From the NCBI RefSeq assembly GCF_015904235.1, contig NZ_JADZLT010000040.1, positions 372,001 to 436,000 of the forward strand: a DNA stretch of 64,000 nt. The letters are read 5' to 3'. The notes beneath the pieces were generated by a model. That model was given only the letters and a program-made list of their open reading frames with translations, did not search any database and was not told the origin of the DNA. The stretch is from Methylobrevis albus (lineage in GTDB: Bacteria > Pseudomonadota > Alphaproteobacteria > Rhizobiales > Pleomorphomonadaceae). The first letter of the stretch is position 1. Every line of letters begins with the position of its first letter. Below are positions 54,021-63,448 of the stretch, one piece after another. Both the position numbers and the translations under genes were made by a program.

Positions 54021-54929
54021 GTGTCCGTCGATCGCCTGACGCATCTGAAGCGGCTCGAAGCCGAATCCATCCACATCATCCGCGAAGTCGCCGCCGAGTT
54101 CAGCAACCCCGTGATGCTGTACTCGATCGGCAAGGACTCGTCGGTGATGCTGCATCTCGCGATGAAGGCGTTTTACCCCGCGAAACCGCCGTTCCCGCTG
54201 CTGCACGTCGACACGACGTGGAAGTTCCGCGAGATGGTGAAGTTCCGCGACGAGACCGTCGCCCGGCTCGGGCTCGACCTCATCGTCCATACCAACCAGG
54301 ACGGCGTCGCGAAGAACATCAACCCGTTCGACCACGGCTCGTCCTACTACACCCAGGTGATGAAGACCGAGGCGCTGAAGGAGGCGCTGACGAAGTATGG
54401 CTTCGATGCCGCCTTCGGCGGCGCCCGGCGCGACGAGGAAAAGAGCCGCGCCAAGGAGCGCATCTTCTCGTTCCGCACGGCGAGCCACGGCTGGGATCCG
54501 AAGAACCAGCGGCCGGAGCTCTGGAACCTCTACAATGCCCGCGTGAAGAAGGGCGAATCCATCCGCGTCTTCCCGCTGTCGAACTGGACCGAGCTCGACA
54601 TCTGGCAGTACATCCTGAAAGAGAACATCCCGATCGTGCCGCTCTACTACGCCGCGATGCGGCCGGTGGTGGAGCGCGACGGCATGCTGATCATGGTCGA
54701 CGACGGGCGGTTGCCGCTCGGCGCCGGCGAGAGCGCCGAAGAGCGCCTCGTGCGCTTCCGCACGCTCGGCTGCTATCCGCTGACCGGGGCGATCGAGTCC
54801 GATGCCGCGACGCTGCCGGAGATCGTGCGCGAGATGCTGATCGCGCGCACCTCCGAGCGCTCGGGCCGGCTGATCGACCACGACGAGTCGGCCTCGATGG
54901 AAAAGAAGAAGAAGGAAGGCTACTTCTGA
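54021..54929 (+). CDS. cysD: Sulfate adenylyltransferase subunit 2
   Basis: A 302-residue ATP-sulfurylase catalytic subunit. The PP-loop is [13 protein letters not shown] (about residues 35-47), and further motifs are [28 protein letters not shown] and [15 protein letters not shown]. With CysN it makes APS from sulfate and ATP. The start is a GTG after GAGGGAAAGG. Its stop overlaps the cysNC start (TGATG), implying coupled translation. Confidence 0.98.
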   Translation: MSVDRLTHLKRLEAESIHIIREVAAEFSNPVMLYSIGKDSSVMLHLAMKAFYPAKPPFPLLHVDTTWKFREMVKFRDETVARLGLDLIVHTNQDGVAKNINPFDHGSSYYTQVMKTEALKEALTKYGFDAAFGGARRDEEKSRAKERIFSFRTASHGWDPKNQRPELWNLYNARVKKGESIRVFPLSNWTELDIWQYILKENIPIVPLYYAAMRPVVERDGMLIMVDDGRLPLGAGESAEERLVRFRTLGCYPLTGAIESDAATLPEIVREMLIARTSERSGRLIDHDESASMEKKKKEGYF

Positions 54930-56842
54930 TGTCGCTCGCAGAGACGCCCGTCGAGGAACTCGGTCTCGAGGCTTTCCAGGAGTATCTCGCCCGGCACGAG
55001 ACGAAGACGCTGCTGCGCTTCCTGACCTGCGGGTCGGTGGACGACGGCAAGTCGACGCTGATCGGCCGGCTGCTGTACGACACCAAGCTGCTGTTCGAAG
55101 ACCAGCTCAAGAGCCTCGAGCGCGACTCGCGCCGGCACGGCACGGTCGGCGAGGAGATCGACTTCGCGCTGCTCGTCGACGGGCTGGAGGCCGAGCGTGA
55201 GCAGGGCATCACCATCGACGTCGCCTACCGCTTCTTCGCCACCGACCGGCGCAAGTTCATCGTCGCCGATACGCCCGGCCACGAGCAGTATACCCGCAAC
55301 ATGGCGACGGGCGCCTCGACGGCCGACCTCGCCGTGATCCTCGTCGACAGCCGCCAGGGCATCCTGACCCAGACGCGTCGCCATTCGTTCATCGCCTCGC
55401 TGCTCGGCATCCGCCATGTGGTGCTGGCGGTGAACAAGATCGACCTGATGGGCTACTCGCAGGAGGTGTTCGACAAGATCGCCGCGGAGTACCGCGTGTT
55501 TGCCGCCGACTTCGGCTTCAAGACGCTGCAGGCGATCCCGCTGTCGGCCCGCTACGGCGACAACGTGCTCGATCGCAGCCCGAACATGGGCTGGTACACC
55601 GGGCCGACGCTGGTCGAGCATCTCGAGACCGTCGAAGTCACCGAGGATCTGCTCGAAAAGCCGTTCCGGCTGCCGGTGCAGTTCGTCAACCGGCCGAACC
55701 TCGACTTCCGCGGCTTCGCCGGCACCATCGCCAGCGGCCGTGTCCGGCCGGGCGATCCGGTGGTGGTGGCGAAATCCGGCCGCTCGACGACGGTGAAGGC
55801 GATCGTCTCCTATGACGGCGAGGCGGCGGAGGCCGTCGCCGGCGAGGCGGTGACGCTGACGCTCACCGACGAGATCGACATCTCGCGCGGTGACCTGTTG
55901 TCGGCGCCGACCGACCGGCCCGACGTGTCCGACCAGTTCGCCGCCCACCTGATCTGGATGGCCGACGAGCCGCTGCTGTCCGGCCGGCCGTATCTGCTGA
56001 AGATCGGGCCGAAGACGGTGTCGGCGACGGTGACCGAGATCAAGCACAAGATCGACGTCAACAGCTTCAACAAGCTCGCGGCGAAGACGCTGGCGCTGAA
56101 CGAGGTCGCGCTGGTCAACTTCGCGCTCGCCGAGCCGGTCGCCTTCGACCCCTATGCGTCGAACCGCGAGACCGGCGCGTTCATCGTCATCGACCGCATG
56201 TCGAACCAGACGGTGGGCGCCGGCATGGTCGATTTCGGCCTGCGCCGGGCCGACAACATCCACTGGCAGGCGCTCGACGTCTCGAAGGAGTCGCGCGCCG
56301 CGGCCAAGGGCCAGAAGCCGGTGGTGATCTGGCTGACCGGCCTTTCCGGCGCCGGCAAGTCGACGATTGCCAACCTCGTCGAGAAGAAGCTGCACCTGCT
56401 CGGCCGGCACACCTACACGCTCGACGGTGACAACGTCCGCCACGGCCTCAACCGCGACCTCGGCTTCACCGACGCCGACCGCGTCGAGAACATCCGCCGC
56501 GTCGCCGAAACGGCGAAGCTGTTCGTCGACGCCGGCCTGATCGTGATGGTCTCGTTCATCTCGCCGTTCCGCTCGGAGCGGCTGATGGCGCGCGAACTGA
56601 TGGGGCCGGGCGAGTTCATCGAGGTGCACGTCGACACGCCGCTGGAGATCGCCGAGGCGCGCGACGTCAAGGGCCTCTACCGCAAGGCCCGCGCCGGCCA
56701 GATCAAGAATTTCACCGGCATCGACAGCCCCTACGAGCCCCCGGAAAGCGCGGAACTGGTGCTCGCCGCCGGCACCGAGCCGCTGGAGGCGCTGGCGGAC
56801 CGGGTGGTGGCCCATCTGAAGGACGGTGGCTACATCGGGTGA
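54929..56842 (+). CDS. cysNC: Bifunctional sulfate adenylyltransferase subunit 1 / adenylylsulfate kinase
   Basis: A 637-residue fusion. Residues about 1-440 are the CysN GTPase: P-loop [15 protein letters not shown]3 [12 protein letters not shown] and G4 NKIDLMG, with two beta-barrel domains following. About 450-637 is APS kinase CysC, with P-loop [31 protein letters not shown] and [21 protein letters not shown]. It produces PAPS for reduction or sulfation (as in rhizobial NodQ). The fused form is typical of Hyphomicrobiales. Confidence 0.98.
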   Translation: MSLAETPVEELGLEAFQEYLARHETKTLLRFLTCGSVDDGKSTLIGRLLYDTKLLFEDQLKSLERDSRRHGTVGEEIDFALLVDGLEAEREQGITIDVAYRFFATDRRKFIVADTPGHEQYTRNMATGASTADLAVILVDSRQGILTQTRRHSFIASLLGIRHVVLAVNKIDLMGYSQEVFDKIAAEYRVFAADFGFKTLQAIPLSARYGDNVLDRSPNMGWYTGPTLVEHLETVEVTEDLLEKPFRLPVQFVNRPNLDFRGFAGTIASGRVRPGDPVVVAKSGRSTTVKAIVSYDGEAAEAVAGEAVTLTLTDEIDISRGDLLSAPTDRPDVSDQFAAHLIWMADEPLLSGRPYLLKIGPKTVSATVTEIKHKIDVNSFNKLAAKTLALNEVALVNFALAEPVAFDPYASNRETGAFIVIDRMSNQTVGAGMVDFGLRRADNIHWQALDVSKESRAAAKGQKPVVIWLTGLSGAGKSTIANLVEKKLHLLGRHTYTLDGDNVRHGLNRDLGFTDADRVENIRRVAETAKLFVDAGLIVMVSFISPFRSERLMARELMGPGEFIEVHVDTPLEIAEARDVKGLYRKARAGQIKNFTGIDSPYEPPESAELVLAAGTEPLEALADRVVAHLKDGGYIG

Positions 56843-56915
56843 GGGGGGAGGCTGCCGGCTGTTGCCGGTGACCGTAAACAGGCATCATGCGTCGTTCCGA
56901 CATTCGGAGGATCGC

Positions 56916-57101
56916 ATGCCGGCCCCATCGCCCCGCGAAGATGAACTCGTTGCCAAGGCGCGCGCTGCCACGGGCCTGACGGAGCCATCGGCTCCGGCGG
57001 GCGGGGCGCCTTGTGCCTTAATCGAGCGAGAGAGCGCCCGTCGGCTCGCCGAGCTCGGTGGCAGCGATCCCACCGCGACCGCGCCGCCGCGCCGCGCCTG
57101 A
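56916..57101 (+). CDS. VapB-like antitoxin fragment or orphan
   Basis: A 61-residue ORF with CGGAGG upstream. Its centre resembles VapB antitoxins: DELVAKARAATGLTEPSA and then ALIERESARRLAELGGSDP, the pattern that in intact VapB proteins precedes a PRRR tail (here PPRRA). The N-terminal ribbon strand for DNA binding (MRTTxxIDD type) is replaced by PAPSPRED, and the REALRALIE region reads GGAPCALIE. No PIN-domain toxin follows in the 102 bp before the next gene. It is likely a decayed or orphan antitoxin. Confidence 0.55.
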   Translation: MPAPSPREDELVAKARAATGLTEPSAPAGGAPCALIERESARRLAELGGSDPTATAPPRRA

Positions 57102-57203
57102 ACGCGCTGGCTGCCACCCGGCGCGGTTCATGTCGTGCGGGCGTCATGGCTGTCCGCTACGCAGGTCGGCAGCTTTCCCTCCAGGAACGGTCCTCACGAC
57201 CTC

Positions 57204-58205
57204 ATGCGCTTCCTCATCACCGGCACGGCGGGCTTCATCGGCTTCCATCTCGCGCGGCGGCTGCTCGCCGACGGGCATTTCGTGGCCGGGTTCGACGGGA
57301 TGACGCCGTATTACGATCCGAAGCTGAAGGCGGCGCGGCATGCGATCCTCGCGCGCTCGAACGGCTTCCGGGCCCATCTCGGCATGCTGGAGGACCGGGC
57401 GGCGCTGGAGCGTGCGGCGGAGGATGCGGCGCCGGACGTGATCGTGCATCTCGCGGCGCAGGCGGGCGTGCGCTACAGCCTCGAGGCGCCCAAGGCCTAT
57501 GTCGACGCCAATCTCGTCGGCACCGCCAACGTGCTGGAAATCGCCCGCGCGCTGCAGCCGCGGCACCTGCTGATCGCCTCCACCAGCTCGGTCTACGGCC
57601 TCTCCGAGGCGCCCGTGTTCCGCGAGACCGACCCGACCGACCAGCCGATCACCCTCTATGCCGCCACCAAGAAGGCGGGCGAGGTAATGGCGCACTCCTA
57701 TGCGCATCTCTTCGAGGTGCCGACAACGCTGTTCCGCTTCTTCACGGTCTACGGACCCTGGGGCCGGCCGGACATGGCGCTGTTCAAGTTTGTCAGCGCG
57801 ATTCTCGCCGGGGCGCCGATCGACGTCTATGGCGAGGGCCGGCAGGCGCGCGACTTCACCTATATTGACGACCTCGTCGAGGCGATCGTCCGGCTGATCG
57901 ACGTCGTGCCGGTGCGGGGCGCGCCGGCCTCGGCCATCGACACGCTGTCGCCGGTGGCGCCGCACCGCATCGTCAACATCGCCGGCGGCGCGCCGGTGCA
58001 ACTGATCGCCTTCATCGAAACCATCGAGCGCGTGCTCGGCCTGACCGCCGAGCGCCGGCTGCTGCCGATGCAGCCGGGCGACGTGCCGCGCACCTATGCC
58101 GATCCGGCGCTGCTGCGAGAACTCACGGGCTATGTGCCCGATACCGACCTCGAGACCGGCGTCACCGCCTTCGTCGATTGGTACCGCGCCTACCACGCCG
58201 CCTGA
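57204..58205 (+). CDS. NAD-dependent sugar epimerase, UDP-glucuronate 4-epimerase-like
   Basis: A 333-residue extended SDR. The NAD loop [12 protein letters not shown] is at residues 7-18, catalytic Thr/Ser in ASTSSVYG and Tyr-x3-Lys in [27 protein letters not shown], typical of UDP-glucuronate epimerases, follows. It would convert UDP-glucuronate to UDP-galacturonate for surface polysaccharides. It stands without other polysaccharide genes. The ATG at 57204 has only a weak ribosome site. Confidence 0.9.
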   Translation: MRFLITGTAGFIGFHLARRLLADGHFVAGFDGMTPYYDPKLKAARHAILARSNGFRAHLGMLEDRAALERAAEDAAPDVIVHLAAQAGVRYSLEAPKAYVDANLVGTANVLEIARALQPRHLLIASTSSVYGLSEAPVFRETDPTDQPITLYAATKKAGEVMAHSYAHLFEVPTTLFRFFTVYGPWGRPDMALFKFVSAILAGAPIDVYGEGRQARDFTYIDDLVEAIVRLIDVVPVRGAPASAIDTLSPVAPHRIVNIAGGAPVQLIAFIETIERVLGLTAERRLLPMQPGDVPRTYADPALLRELTGYVPDTDLETGVTAFVDWYRAYHAA

Positions 58206-58208
58206 GCG

Positions 58209-59402
58209 TCAGCCGTCCCGCCAGCGATAGATCCAGTCGACGCTCGCCGCCAGCGGCCGGCCGCCGACGAGGCGCATGCCGAGGTCGCGGCCACGCGCCG
58301 CAATACCATCGAGGTGGTAGATCGCGGCGTTGCGGCGGGCGAGGGCGGCGACGCGGCTGGCGCGGCCGCGCCGCGCGGCGACATAGGCGGCGATCGCGCG
58401 CGTCGGATCGGCTTCAGCCGCAACGTGGCGGGCGAGCACCGCGGCATCCTCGATCGCCATCGCGCCGCCTTGCGCGGCGAACGGCAGCATGGCGTGCGCG
58501 GCGTCGCCGATCAGCACGACGCGGCCCTTCGACCAGGGGCCGGCCGGATCCACCGCACACAGCGCCCATTTGCGCCAGGTGTCGGGCGCGGCGATCAGGC
58601 GGCGGATCGGCTCGGCCCAGCCGGAAAAATGCGGCGCGATGTCGTAGCCGGTCGCCTCGGTGTTCCATCGCGTCGCGGTCCAGGCGTCGTCGACGAGGGC
58701 GACGAGGTTGAGCCGGTCGCCGGCGTGGACGGGGTAGTGGACGAAGTGGGCGGCGGTGCCGAGCCAGAGGCCGGTGGCGGTGGCCGGCTCCAGCGCCGCG
58801 GCGAGGCCGGAGTCGCTCATCGGGATCGTCGCGCGGAAGGCGACGCGGCCGCTGTAGGCGGCCGGCGGGCCGCCGACGAGGCGCACCCGCACGTCGCTCC
58901 AGACGCCGTCGGCGCCGACCAGCAAGGCGGCGGCGTCGGCATGGTCGCCGGCGGCGTCGCGCCAGTGCACGGTCATCGCCGGCCCGTCGTCGGCGACGGT
59001 CGTGACGCTGGCGCCCAGCCGCAGCGTGACGGCGGGCTCGGCGGCGACGGCGGCGAGCAGCGCCTGCTGCAGGTCGGCGCGGAGCAGCGTCCAGTAAGGG
59101 GCGCCGAAGCGCGCCGCGGCTTGCCGGCCGAGCGGCAGCCGGGCGAGCAGGCGGCCGTCACCGCCGCTACGGATCGCCACGGCCTCCGGCCGCACGGCCC
59201 AGCGGCCGATCGCGGCGCCGAGGCCGAGACTGACCAGCACATGCGCGGCGTTCGGCGAGATCTGGATGCCGGCGCCGACCTCGGCGAGTTCACCGGCGCG
59301 CTCCACCACCACCGAGGCGATGCCGCGGCGGGCGAGGGCGAGCGCCAGCGTCAGGCCGGCAATGCCGGCGCCGTTGATGAAGACGGGGTGGCGATCGGCC
59401 AA
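58209..59402 (-). CDS. FAD-dependent monooxygenase (salicylate hydroxylase-like)
   Basis: A 397-residue group A flavoprotein hydroxylase. The dinucleotide loop is GAGIAGLTLALALARRG (residues 11-27), and the second FAD motif is VVLIGDAAHAMLPFAAQGGAMAIEDA. The DG-type motif LLVGADGVWSDVR lies between. It likely hydroxylates an aromatic acid with NAD(P)H and O2. No ring-cleavage pathway genes adjoin, so the substrate cannot be named. It is convergent with the epimerase gene, 3 bp apart. Confidence 0.92.
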   Translation of the reverse strand: MADRHPVFINGAGIAGLTLALALARRGIASVVVERAGELAEVGAGIQISPNAAHVLVSLGLGAAIGRWAVRPEAVAIRSGGDGRLLARLPLGRQAAARFGAPYWTLLRADLQQALLAAVAAEPAVTLRLGASVTTVADDGPAMTVHWRDAAGDHADAAALLVGADGVWSDVRVRLVGGPPAAYSGRVAFRATIPMSDSGLAAALEPATATGLWLGTAAHFVHYPVHAGDRLNLVALVDDAWTATRWNTEATGYDIAPHFSGWAEPIRRLIAAPDTWRKWALCAVDPAGPWSKGRVVLIGDAAHAMLPFAAQGGAMAIEDAAVLARHVAAEADPTRAIAAYVAARRGRASRVAALARRNAAIYHLDGIAARGRDLGMRLVGGRPLAASVDWIYRWRDG

Positions 59403-59472
59403 GGCCGCACGTCCATTTGCGGCCGTGCCGACGCCGCCAAGGGCGCTCTGCCGTTCGGCCGGGAAGAGGGGA

Positions 59473-59718
59473 TCAGGCGTGGTCGAGGACCAGCGCGCAT
59501 TCCGCCGGCACCGCGGCGCCGGCCTTCAGCGACGGGTCGTAGCGGTACAGCGTCGAGCAGTAACCGCAGATCTTCTCGTTATCGCTGCCCATGTCGAGAA
59601 ACACGTGCGGATGGTCGAACGGGGGCTTGGCGCCGATGCACATGAATTCACGCGCGCCGACCAGAATCACGTCCACGCCGGCGTCGTTGTGGAAATGGGG
59701 GACGACCAGTTCTGCCAT
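59473..59718 (-). CDS. Zinc-finger (CHCC) protein, complex I NDUFS6-like
   Basis: An 81-residue small protein with zinc ligands in the order Cys (FMCIG), His (FDHPHV) and Cys-x2-Cys (KICGYCSTLY). This is the zf-CHCC pattern of the mitochondrial NDUFS6 subunit and its alphaproteobacterial homologues. It may be an accessory of respiratory complex I. The ATG at 59718 is chosen over an upstream start with a charged leader. No nuo gene is nearby. Confidence 0.9.
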   Translation of the reverse strand: MAELVVPHFHNDAGVDVILVGAREFMCIGAKPPFDHPHVFLDMGSDNEKICGYCSTLYRYDPSLKAGAAVPAECALVLDHA

Positions 59719-59843
59719 CTCGCGCCTGTCCTCTGTCTTGCGATCGCGCCGCACCATAGCCCCGGCCGCCGGTCGAGGGTAGAGGTTTCGTCATGCCGCC
59801 CCATGCGGAATGACCCTGACCGCCACCGTTCCGAGGACCCAGG

Positions 59844-60596
59844 ATGCCAAGCTTTCGCCACGACGACCTCGACTTCGCCTATCTCGACGAAGGTGCCGGC
59901 GATCCGGTGCTGATGATCCACGGCTTCGCCTCGAACAAGGCGATCAACTGGGTCTATCCGGGCTGGGTCGACACGGTGGTGAAGAGCGGCCGGCGCGCGA
60001 TCGCCATCGACAATCGCGGCCACGGCGAGAGCGACAAGCCGCGTGACCCGCGCTTCTATCGCCCGAGCCTGATGGCCGGGGATGCCCGGGCGCTGCTCGA
60101 TCACCTGGACCTGCCGGCGGCCGACGTCATCGGTTACTCGATGGGCGCGCGCATCTCGGCGCTGCTGGCGCTGGCGCATCCGGACCGGGTGCGTAGCGTC
60201 GTCTTCGGCGGGCTCGGCATGGGGCTGGTCGAAGGCCTCGGCTCGTCGCAGCCGATCATCGACGCGCTGGAGGCGGCGAGCCTCGACGACGTGTCGGACG
60301 CGACCGGGCGGGCGTTCCGCCAGTTCGCCGACCAGACGCGCAGCGACCGCGTGGCGCTCGCCGCCTGCATGAAGGCGATCCGCGAAACGTTGTCGCCGGA
60401 GGACGTCGCGCGCATCCGGACCCCGGCGCTGGTGGCGGTCGGCAGCAAGGACGTGATCGCTGGCTCGGCGGCCGGTCTGGCGGCGCTTCTGCCGAATGCC
60501 GAAGCGTTGGAAATTCCCAACCGCGATCACATGCTGGCGGTCGGCGACAAGGCGTTCAAGGCCGGAGTGCTGGACTTTTGGCGGCGTCAGGGGTGA
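59844..60596 (+). CDS. Alpha/beta hydrolase
   Basis: A 250-residue alpha/beta-fold enzyme. The oxyanion region is IHGFASNK, nucleophile Ser is in GYSMGARIS, acid Asp is in VGSKDVI and His in NRDHMLAVG. Length and motifs match small esterases and 3-oxoadipate enol-lactonase-type hydrolases. The substrate is unknown. CCGAGGACCCAGG precedes the ATG. It is divergent from the zinc-finger gene. Confidence 0.92.
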   Translation: MPSFRHDDLDFAYLDEGAGDPVLMIHGFASNKAINWVYPGWVDTVVKSGRRAIAIDNRGHGESDKPRDPRFYRPSLMAGDARALLDHLDLPAADVIGYSMGARISALLALAHPDRVRSVVFGGLGMGLVEGLGSSQPIIDALEAASLDDVSDATGRAFRQFADQTRSDRVALAACMKAIRETLSPEDVARIRTPALVAVGSKDVIAGSAAGLAALLPNAEALEIPNRDHMLAVGDKAFKAGVLDFWRRQG

Positions 60597-60962
60597 GACG
60601 GCCGGTTCTTCACGCTGCACGGTTAGGTCGGTTTGCTCACGTTGATGAGCAACATGAAGAGATGGACGATCAATCAGCGTAAACAGAGGATTAACGCGCA
60701 CTCCGAATCTGTTTTCGAACTTCACCCAGAGGCAGAAAGCGAAATCGCGGCGATGCGCTGTCCGGGGCAGAGAGAATCAGAGCGGCGCCGGTCTGGCAAG
60801 AGGAATCACCGTCGCGGTTTGACTTCACGGCGGGGTGGTGTCCGGTCGTCGACATGGTCGCGCAGAGGTTGATGGCGGGGGTGCCGCGGGCTCCTCGGCG
60901 CGGCGAGACACGGGCCTGGACCGCTCGGAAAGCGAGTCAGACCCGGGGACCAAGTCGCTGGT

Positions 60963-61067
60963 TCGGGACTCGTTTCAGGTGTCTCGCTGCGAGTTGGAGT
61001 CATCTCGCTGAGGTGGTGAGTCAGGTCGTTGAGGCGCCGATTCATGTCGCTGAGAGATCGAGTCAGG
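60963..61067. repeat. Degenerate 21-bp tandem repeat, five units
   Basis: Units begin at 60963, 60984, 61005, 61026 and 61047. The common pattern is TCGCTGAG, then about eight variable bases, then GTCAG or ATCA. The three right-hand units are clearest (TCGCTGAGG, TCGTTGAGG, TCGCTGAGA). Because 21 is a multiple of three, one minus-strand frame reads LSDMNRRLNDLTHHLSEM, a leucine-rich heptad pattern. Confidence 0.7.
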
Positions 61068-61143
61068 CTGCATGGGTGGTGTCCGCAGGCTCGGCCCGAC
61101 GCCCCGGGGCATGAGCGCCCGCCGTAGCGCGCCTCCCCTCCAC

Positions 61144-61274
61144 CGTCTTCGCCGGGCTTGACCCGGCGACCCAATAGCCTCGCCGCCGGCGATGGTGGAG
61201 AGAGCATCCCCGGCCGAGAGATCCGTGCGTGTCGGCGAGGCCAGTAGGTTGCCGGGTCGAGCCCGGCAAAGACG
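61144..61274. repeat. 131-bp inverted-repeat element (MITE-like or palindromic intergenic repeat)
   Basis: Arms of 42 bp at 61144-61185 and 61233-61274 match at about 35 of 42 positions when one is reverse-complemented, around a 47-bp centre. Each arm holds a smaller palindrome, GCCGGGCTTGACCCGGC. That core resembles the palindromic intergenic repeats common in alphaproteobacterial genomes. No other copy was found in this window. Confidence 0.75.
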
Positions 61275-61465
61275 CGGGAGAGGTTGGGGGCAGTGGATGG
61301 GTCCGGGCACGATGGATGGGTTGGGATCGCCGCCGCGGTCCGGGATCGGTCGTTAGGGGGCGATCGGGGAACCCCGCACCTCCAGCTGATCATCCGAGTC
61401 CGCTCTCGCCGCCAAGCCTCTGCGCCGTCGTCCGGTTCGCGCAGCGACCCCGCCGACCGCCGACC

Positions 61466-62266
61466 TCAGTCGCCCGAAAACACCGGCGCGCGCTTGGCGA
61501 GAAACGCCGCGCGGCCTTCGGCGTAGTCGGCGCTGTCGAAGCAGCGCTCGGCGGCGGTGTGGGCGGCGGTCCAGTCGGCGGTGCCGGGCAGGGCGACGAT
61601 GGCGGCGACGGCGGCCTTGATCGCGGCCTGGGTCAGCGGCGCGTTGGCGGCGACGGCGGCGACGTAGTCGGCGGTCGCGGTCTCGAGGTCGGCGGGCTCG
61701 ACGAGCCGGTCGACGAAGCCGATGGCGGCCGCCTCGGCGGCGTCGACGCGGCGGGCGGTGAAGATCAGGTCCTTCGTCCGCGCCGCGCCGATCAGGCGCA
61801 CGAAATCGGCGACGGCCTCGGGCGGATAGGCGAGGCCGAGGCGGGCGGCGGGCACCGCGAACACCGCGTCGCGGGCGGCGATGCGGATGTCGCAGGCGGC
61901 GGCGAGGCCCATGCCGCCGCCGATGCAGAAGCGGCGGATCATGGCGATGGTCGGCTTCGGCGCGGCGCGGATCGCGGCGAAGGCCGCCTCGTTGGCGGCC
62001 TCGTAGGCGCGGGAGTTTTCGGCATTGCGGCGGACCTCGGCGAACTCGGAAATGTCGGCGCCGGAGACGAACGCGCCGTCGCCCGCGCCGCGCAGCACGA
62101 TCGCGCGGACAGCCGGGTCGCCGGCGAGCTCGGCGATCGCCGCCGGCAGCGCCAGCCACATCGCCTTCGAGACCGCATTGTGCCGGCTGGGGTTGTCGAT
62201 CACCACCACGCCCGCCGCGCCGCTGCGCTCGGTGCGGATCCGCCCGCCGATGTCTTCGTCCGCCAT
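61466..62266 (-). CDS. Enoyl-CoA hydratase/isomerase family protein
   Basis: A 266-residue crotonase-fold protein. The first oxyanion-hole segment is GAFVSGADISEFAE and the second is CIGGGMGLAAACDIRI. The ARLGLAYPPE stretch, where a catalytic Glu is often found, has Ala-Arg-Leu-Gly instead of the usual PEV/E pattern, so hydratase activity is not certain. The ATG at 62266 follows GAAGAG. It has no fatty-acid-oxidation neighbours. Substrate unknown. Confidence 0.9.
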   Translation of the reverse strand: MADEDIGGRIRTERSGAAGVVVIDNPSRHNAVSKAMWLALPAAIAELAGDPAVRAIVLRGAGDGAFVSGADISEFAEVRRNAENSRAYEAANEAAFAAIRAAPKPTIAMIRRFCIGGGMGLAAACDIRIAARDAVFAVPAARLGLAYPPEAVADFVRLIGAARTKDLIFTARRVDAAEAAAIGFVDRLVEPADLETATADYVAAVAANAPLTQAAIKAAVAAIVALPGTADWTAAHTAAERCFDSADYAEGRAAFLAKRAPVFSGD

Positions 62267-62678
62267 GCTCTTCGCCCCGCCAGACCGCTGTGCAGGCTTC
62301 ATGCGGCGACGCGGCGGCCGAGGCAAGCCGGCGATTCGTCGCCGTGCCGCCCGATCGGTTGCCCCCCTGCGGTTGCGCCGCCGATCTGCGGTGTGGTCCG
62401 CGTCCAGCGCATGACAGGGAAAATGCTTATGTCTCAAATGCTTTTCGAGCAGCGCCGCCGGATATCCCCAACAGCCGAAAAATCCAGCTTGAAAAACTCC
62501 GGTATCGATTCATGATCGGGCATGACAGGTATCGTTAAAAATTTAGAATTCTAATCATGAACATTGTGACTATCGCGAGGATTGAAGAACAAGTGGGGCA
62601 AAGGCACGTTTGGTGGTTTGGATTGGTTCGAGAAATACAGTTGAAATCGGCTGACGTGCGCTTGGGGAACTTTGTTCG
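62267..62678. other. 412-bp gap turning AT-rich towards its right end
   Basis: No gene is supported. From about 62420 the base composition falls well below the genome average. TTAGAATTCTAA at 62543-62554 is a perfect 12-bp palindrome within TTAAAAATTTAGAATTCTAATCATG-type sequence. This may hold promoters for the downstream hypothetical gene. Confidence 0.5.
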
Positions 62679-63326
62679 ATGAGGTTGATCGCATCTTCTG
62701 CAGACTGGATCGTGGCAATTCCACGGATCGTCTATGGCCTGCGCTGGCGTCATCTGCTGCGGGCAGACCTTGCCCCCGCCGCTGCCGGGCGCGCGGCAGG
62801 GCCGTCTGGTGCCGGCGGGGGGACGCTGGCGCCGCACGAGCTCGCGCCCGGCCCGACCGCCTCGCCACGGGCGGTGCGCGACGCCGTCCTGCGGCATCTC
62901 CAGACGCGCCCGGTGGCCCACGCCGATCTCGTCGCCATCGCCGACATCTGTCTCGGTGCGGCGCCGCCGGCGGTGCCGGCCGAGGCCGCCGATGCGGTGG
63001 CCGGCGTGCACCGGCTGGTCGATCTCCGCCTCGGCCCGCGACCGTCCGCGGAAGTCGTGAAGCCGGCGACATTCGCGGCGCTGATCGACGACGTCGACCG
63101 GCGGATCGCCTGGGCGCCTTGCGACCTGCAGCAGGTGGGGGAGGCGATGCTCACCATGGTGCTCCGGCGCCACGCCGCGGTCGCCGCCGGCGTCTCCGTG
63201 TACCGGCGCGCCGCCGATGCGCGCGGCGGCCCGGGCGCGCGGCGCTGCGACGGGGCGGACCGGCCGCTGCCGGTCGGGCCGGGGCGGCGGGCGATGGCGG
63301 AAGGCCTGAAACTCGCGCATCGTTGA
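62679..63326 (+). CDS. Hypothetical protein
   Basis: A 215-residue frame with plausible composition: an N-terminal IVAIPRIVYGLRWRHLL segment, alanine/proline-rich middle, HADLVAIADICLG and a helical stretch VGEAMLTMVLRRHAA. I recognise no domain and see no signal peptide. The GC-rich coding part begins abruptly after the AT-rich leader. The ribosome site is weak (GGGGA about 13 bases upstream), so the start may lie elsewhere. It is less certain than its neighbours. Confidence 0.5.
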   Translation: MRLIASSADWIVAIPRIVYGLRWRHLLRADLAPAAAGRAAGPSGAGGGTLAPHELAPGPTASPRAVRDAVLRHLQTRPVAHADLVAIADICLGAAPPAVPAEAADAVAGVHRLVDLRLGPRPSAEVVKPATFAALIDDVDRRIAWAPCDLQQVGEAMLTMVLRRHAAVAAGVSVYRRAADARGGPGARRCDGADRPLPVGPGRRAMAEGLKLAHR

Positions 63327-63448
63327 ACGGCGTCAGGCCGTTTGGGCGCGCTTTCGGACCAAGGTCCCCTGCCTGCGGCGACCGGTCCATGCTAAGACAA
63401 CGCGAAACGACCGGCCTTTCGGGCTAATTTCATCGCAGGAACTGGTTC

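Larger units (their letters stand above)
60597..61465. other. 869-bp non-coding gap with repeats
   Basis: No convincing gene lies here; short open frames have poor coding character. The gap holds a degenerate 21-bp tandem repeat (60963-61067) and a 131-bp inverted-repeat element (61144-61274), both listed separately. The first 150 bp (60597-60750) is comparatively AT-rich. Confidence 0.6.

Noticed and set aside
60633-60872. Possible 79-residue gene in the 60.6-61.5 kb gap
   Set aside because: It has no ribosome site, a basic low-complexity C-terminus and no recognisable motif.
60963-61067. CRISPR array
   Set aside because: Units are contiguous 21-bp degenerate repeats without unique spacers, and there are no cas genes in the window.
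62535-63320. 261-residue minus-strand frame opposite the hypothetical gene
   Set aside because: Its Arg/His-rich composition is typical of antisense frames in high-GC DNA; the plus-strand frame at 62679 is more protein-like.
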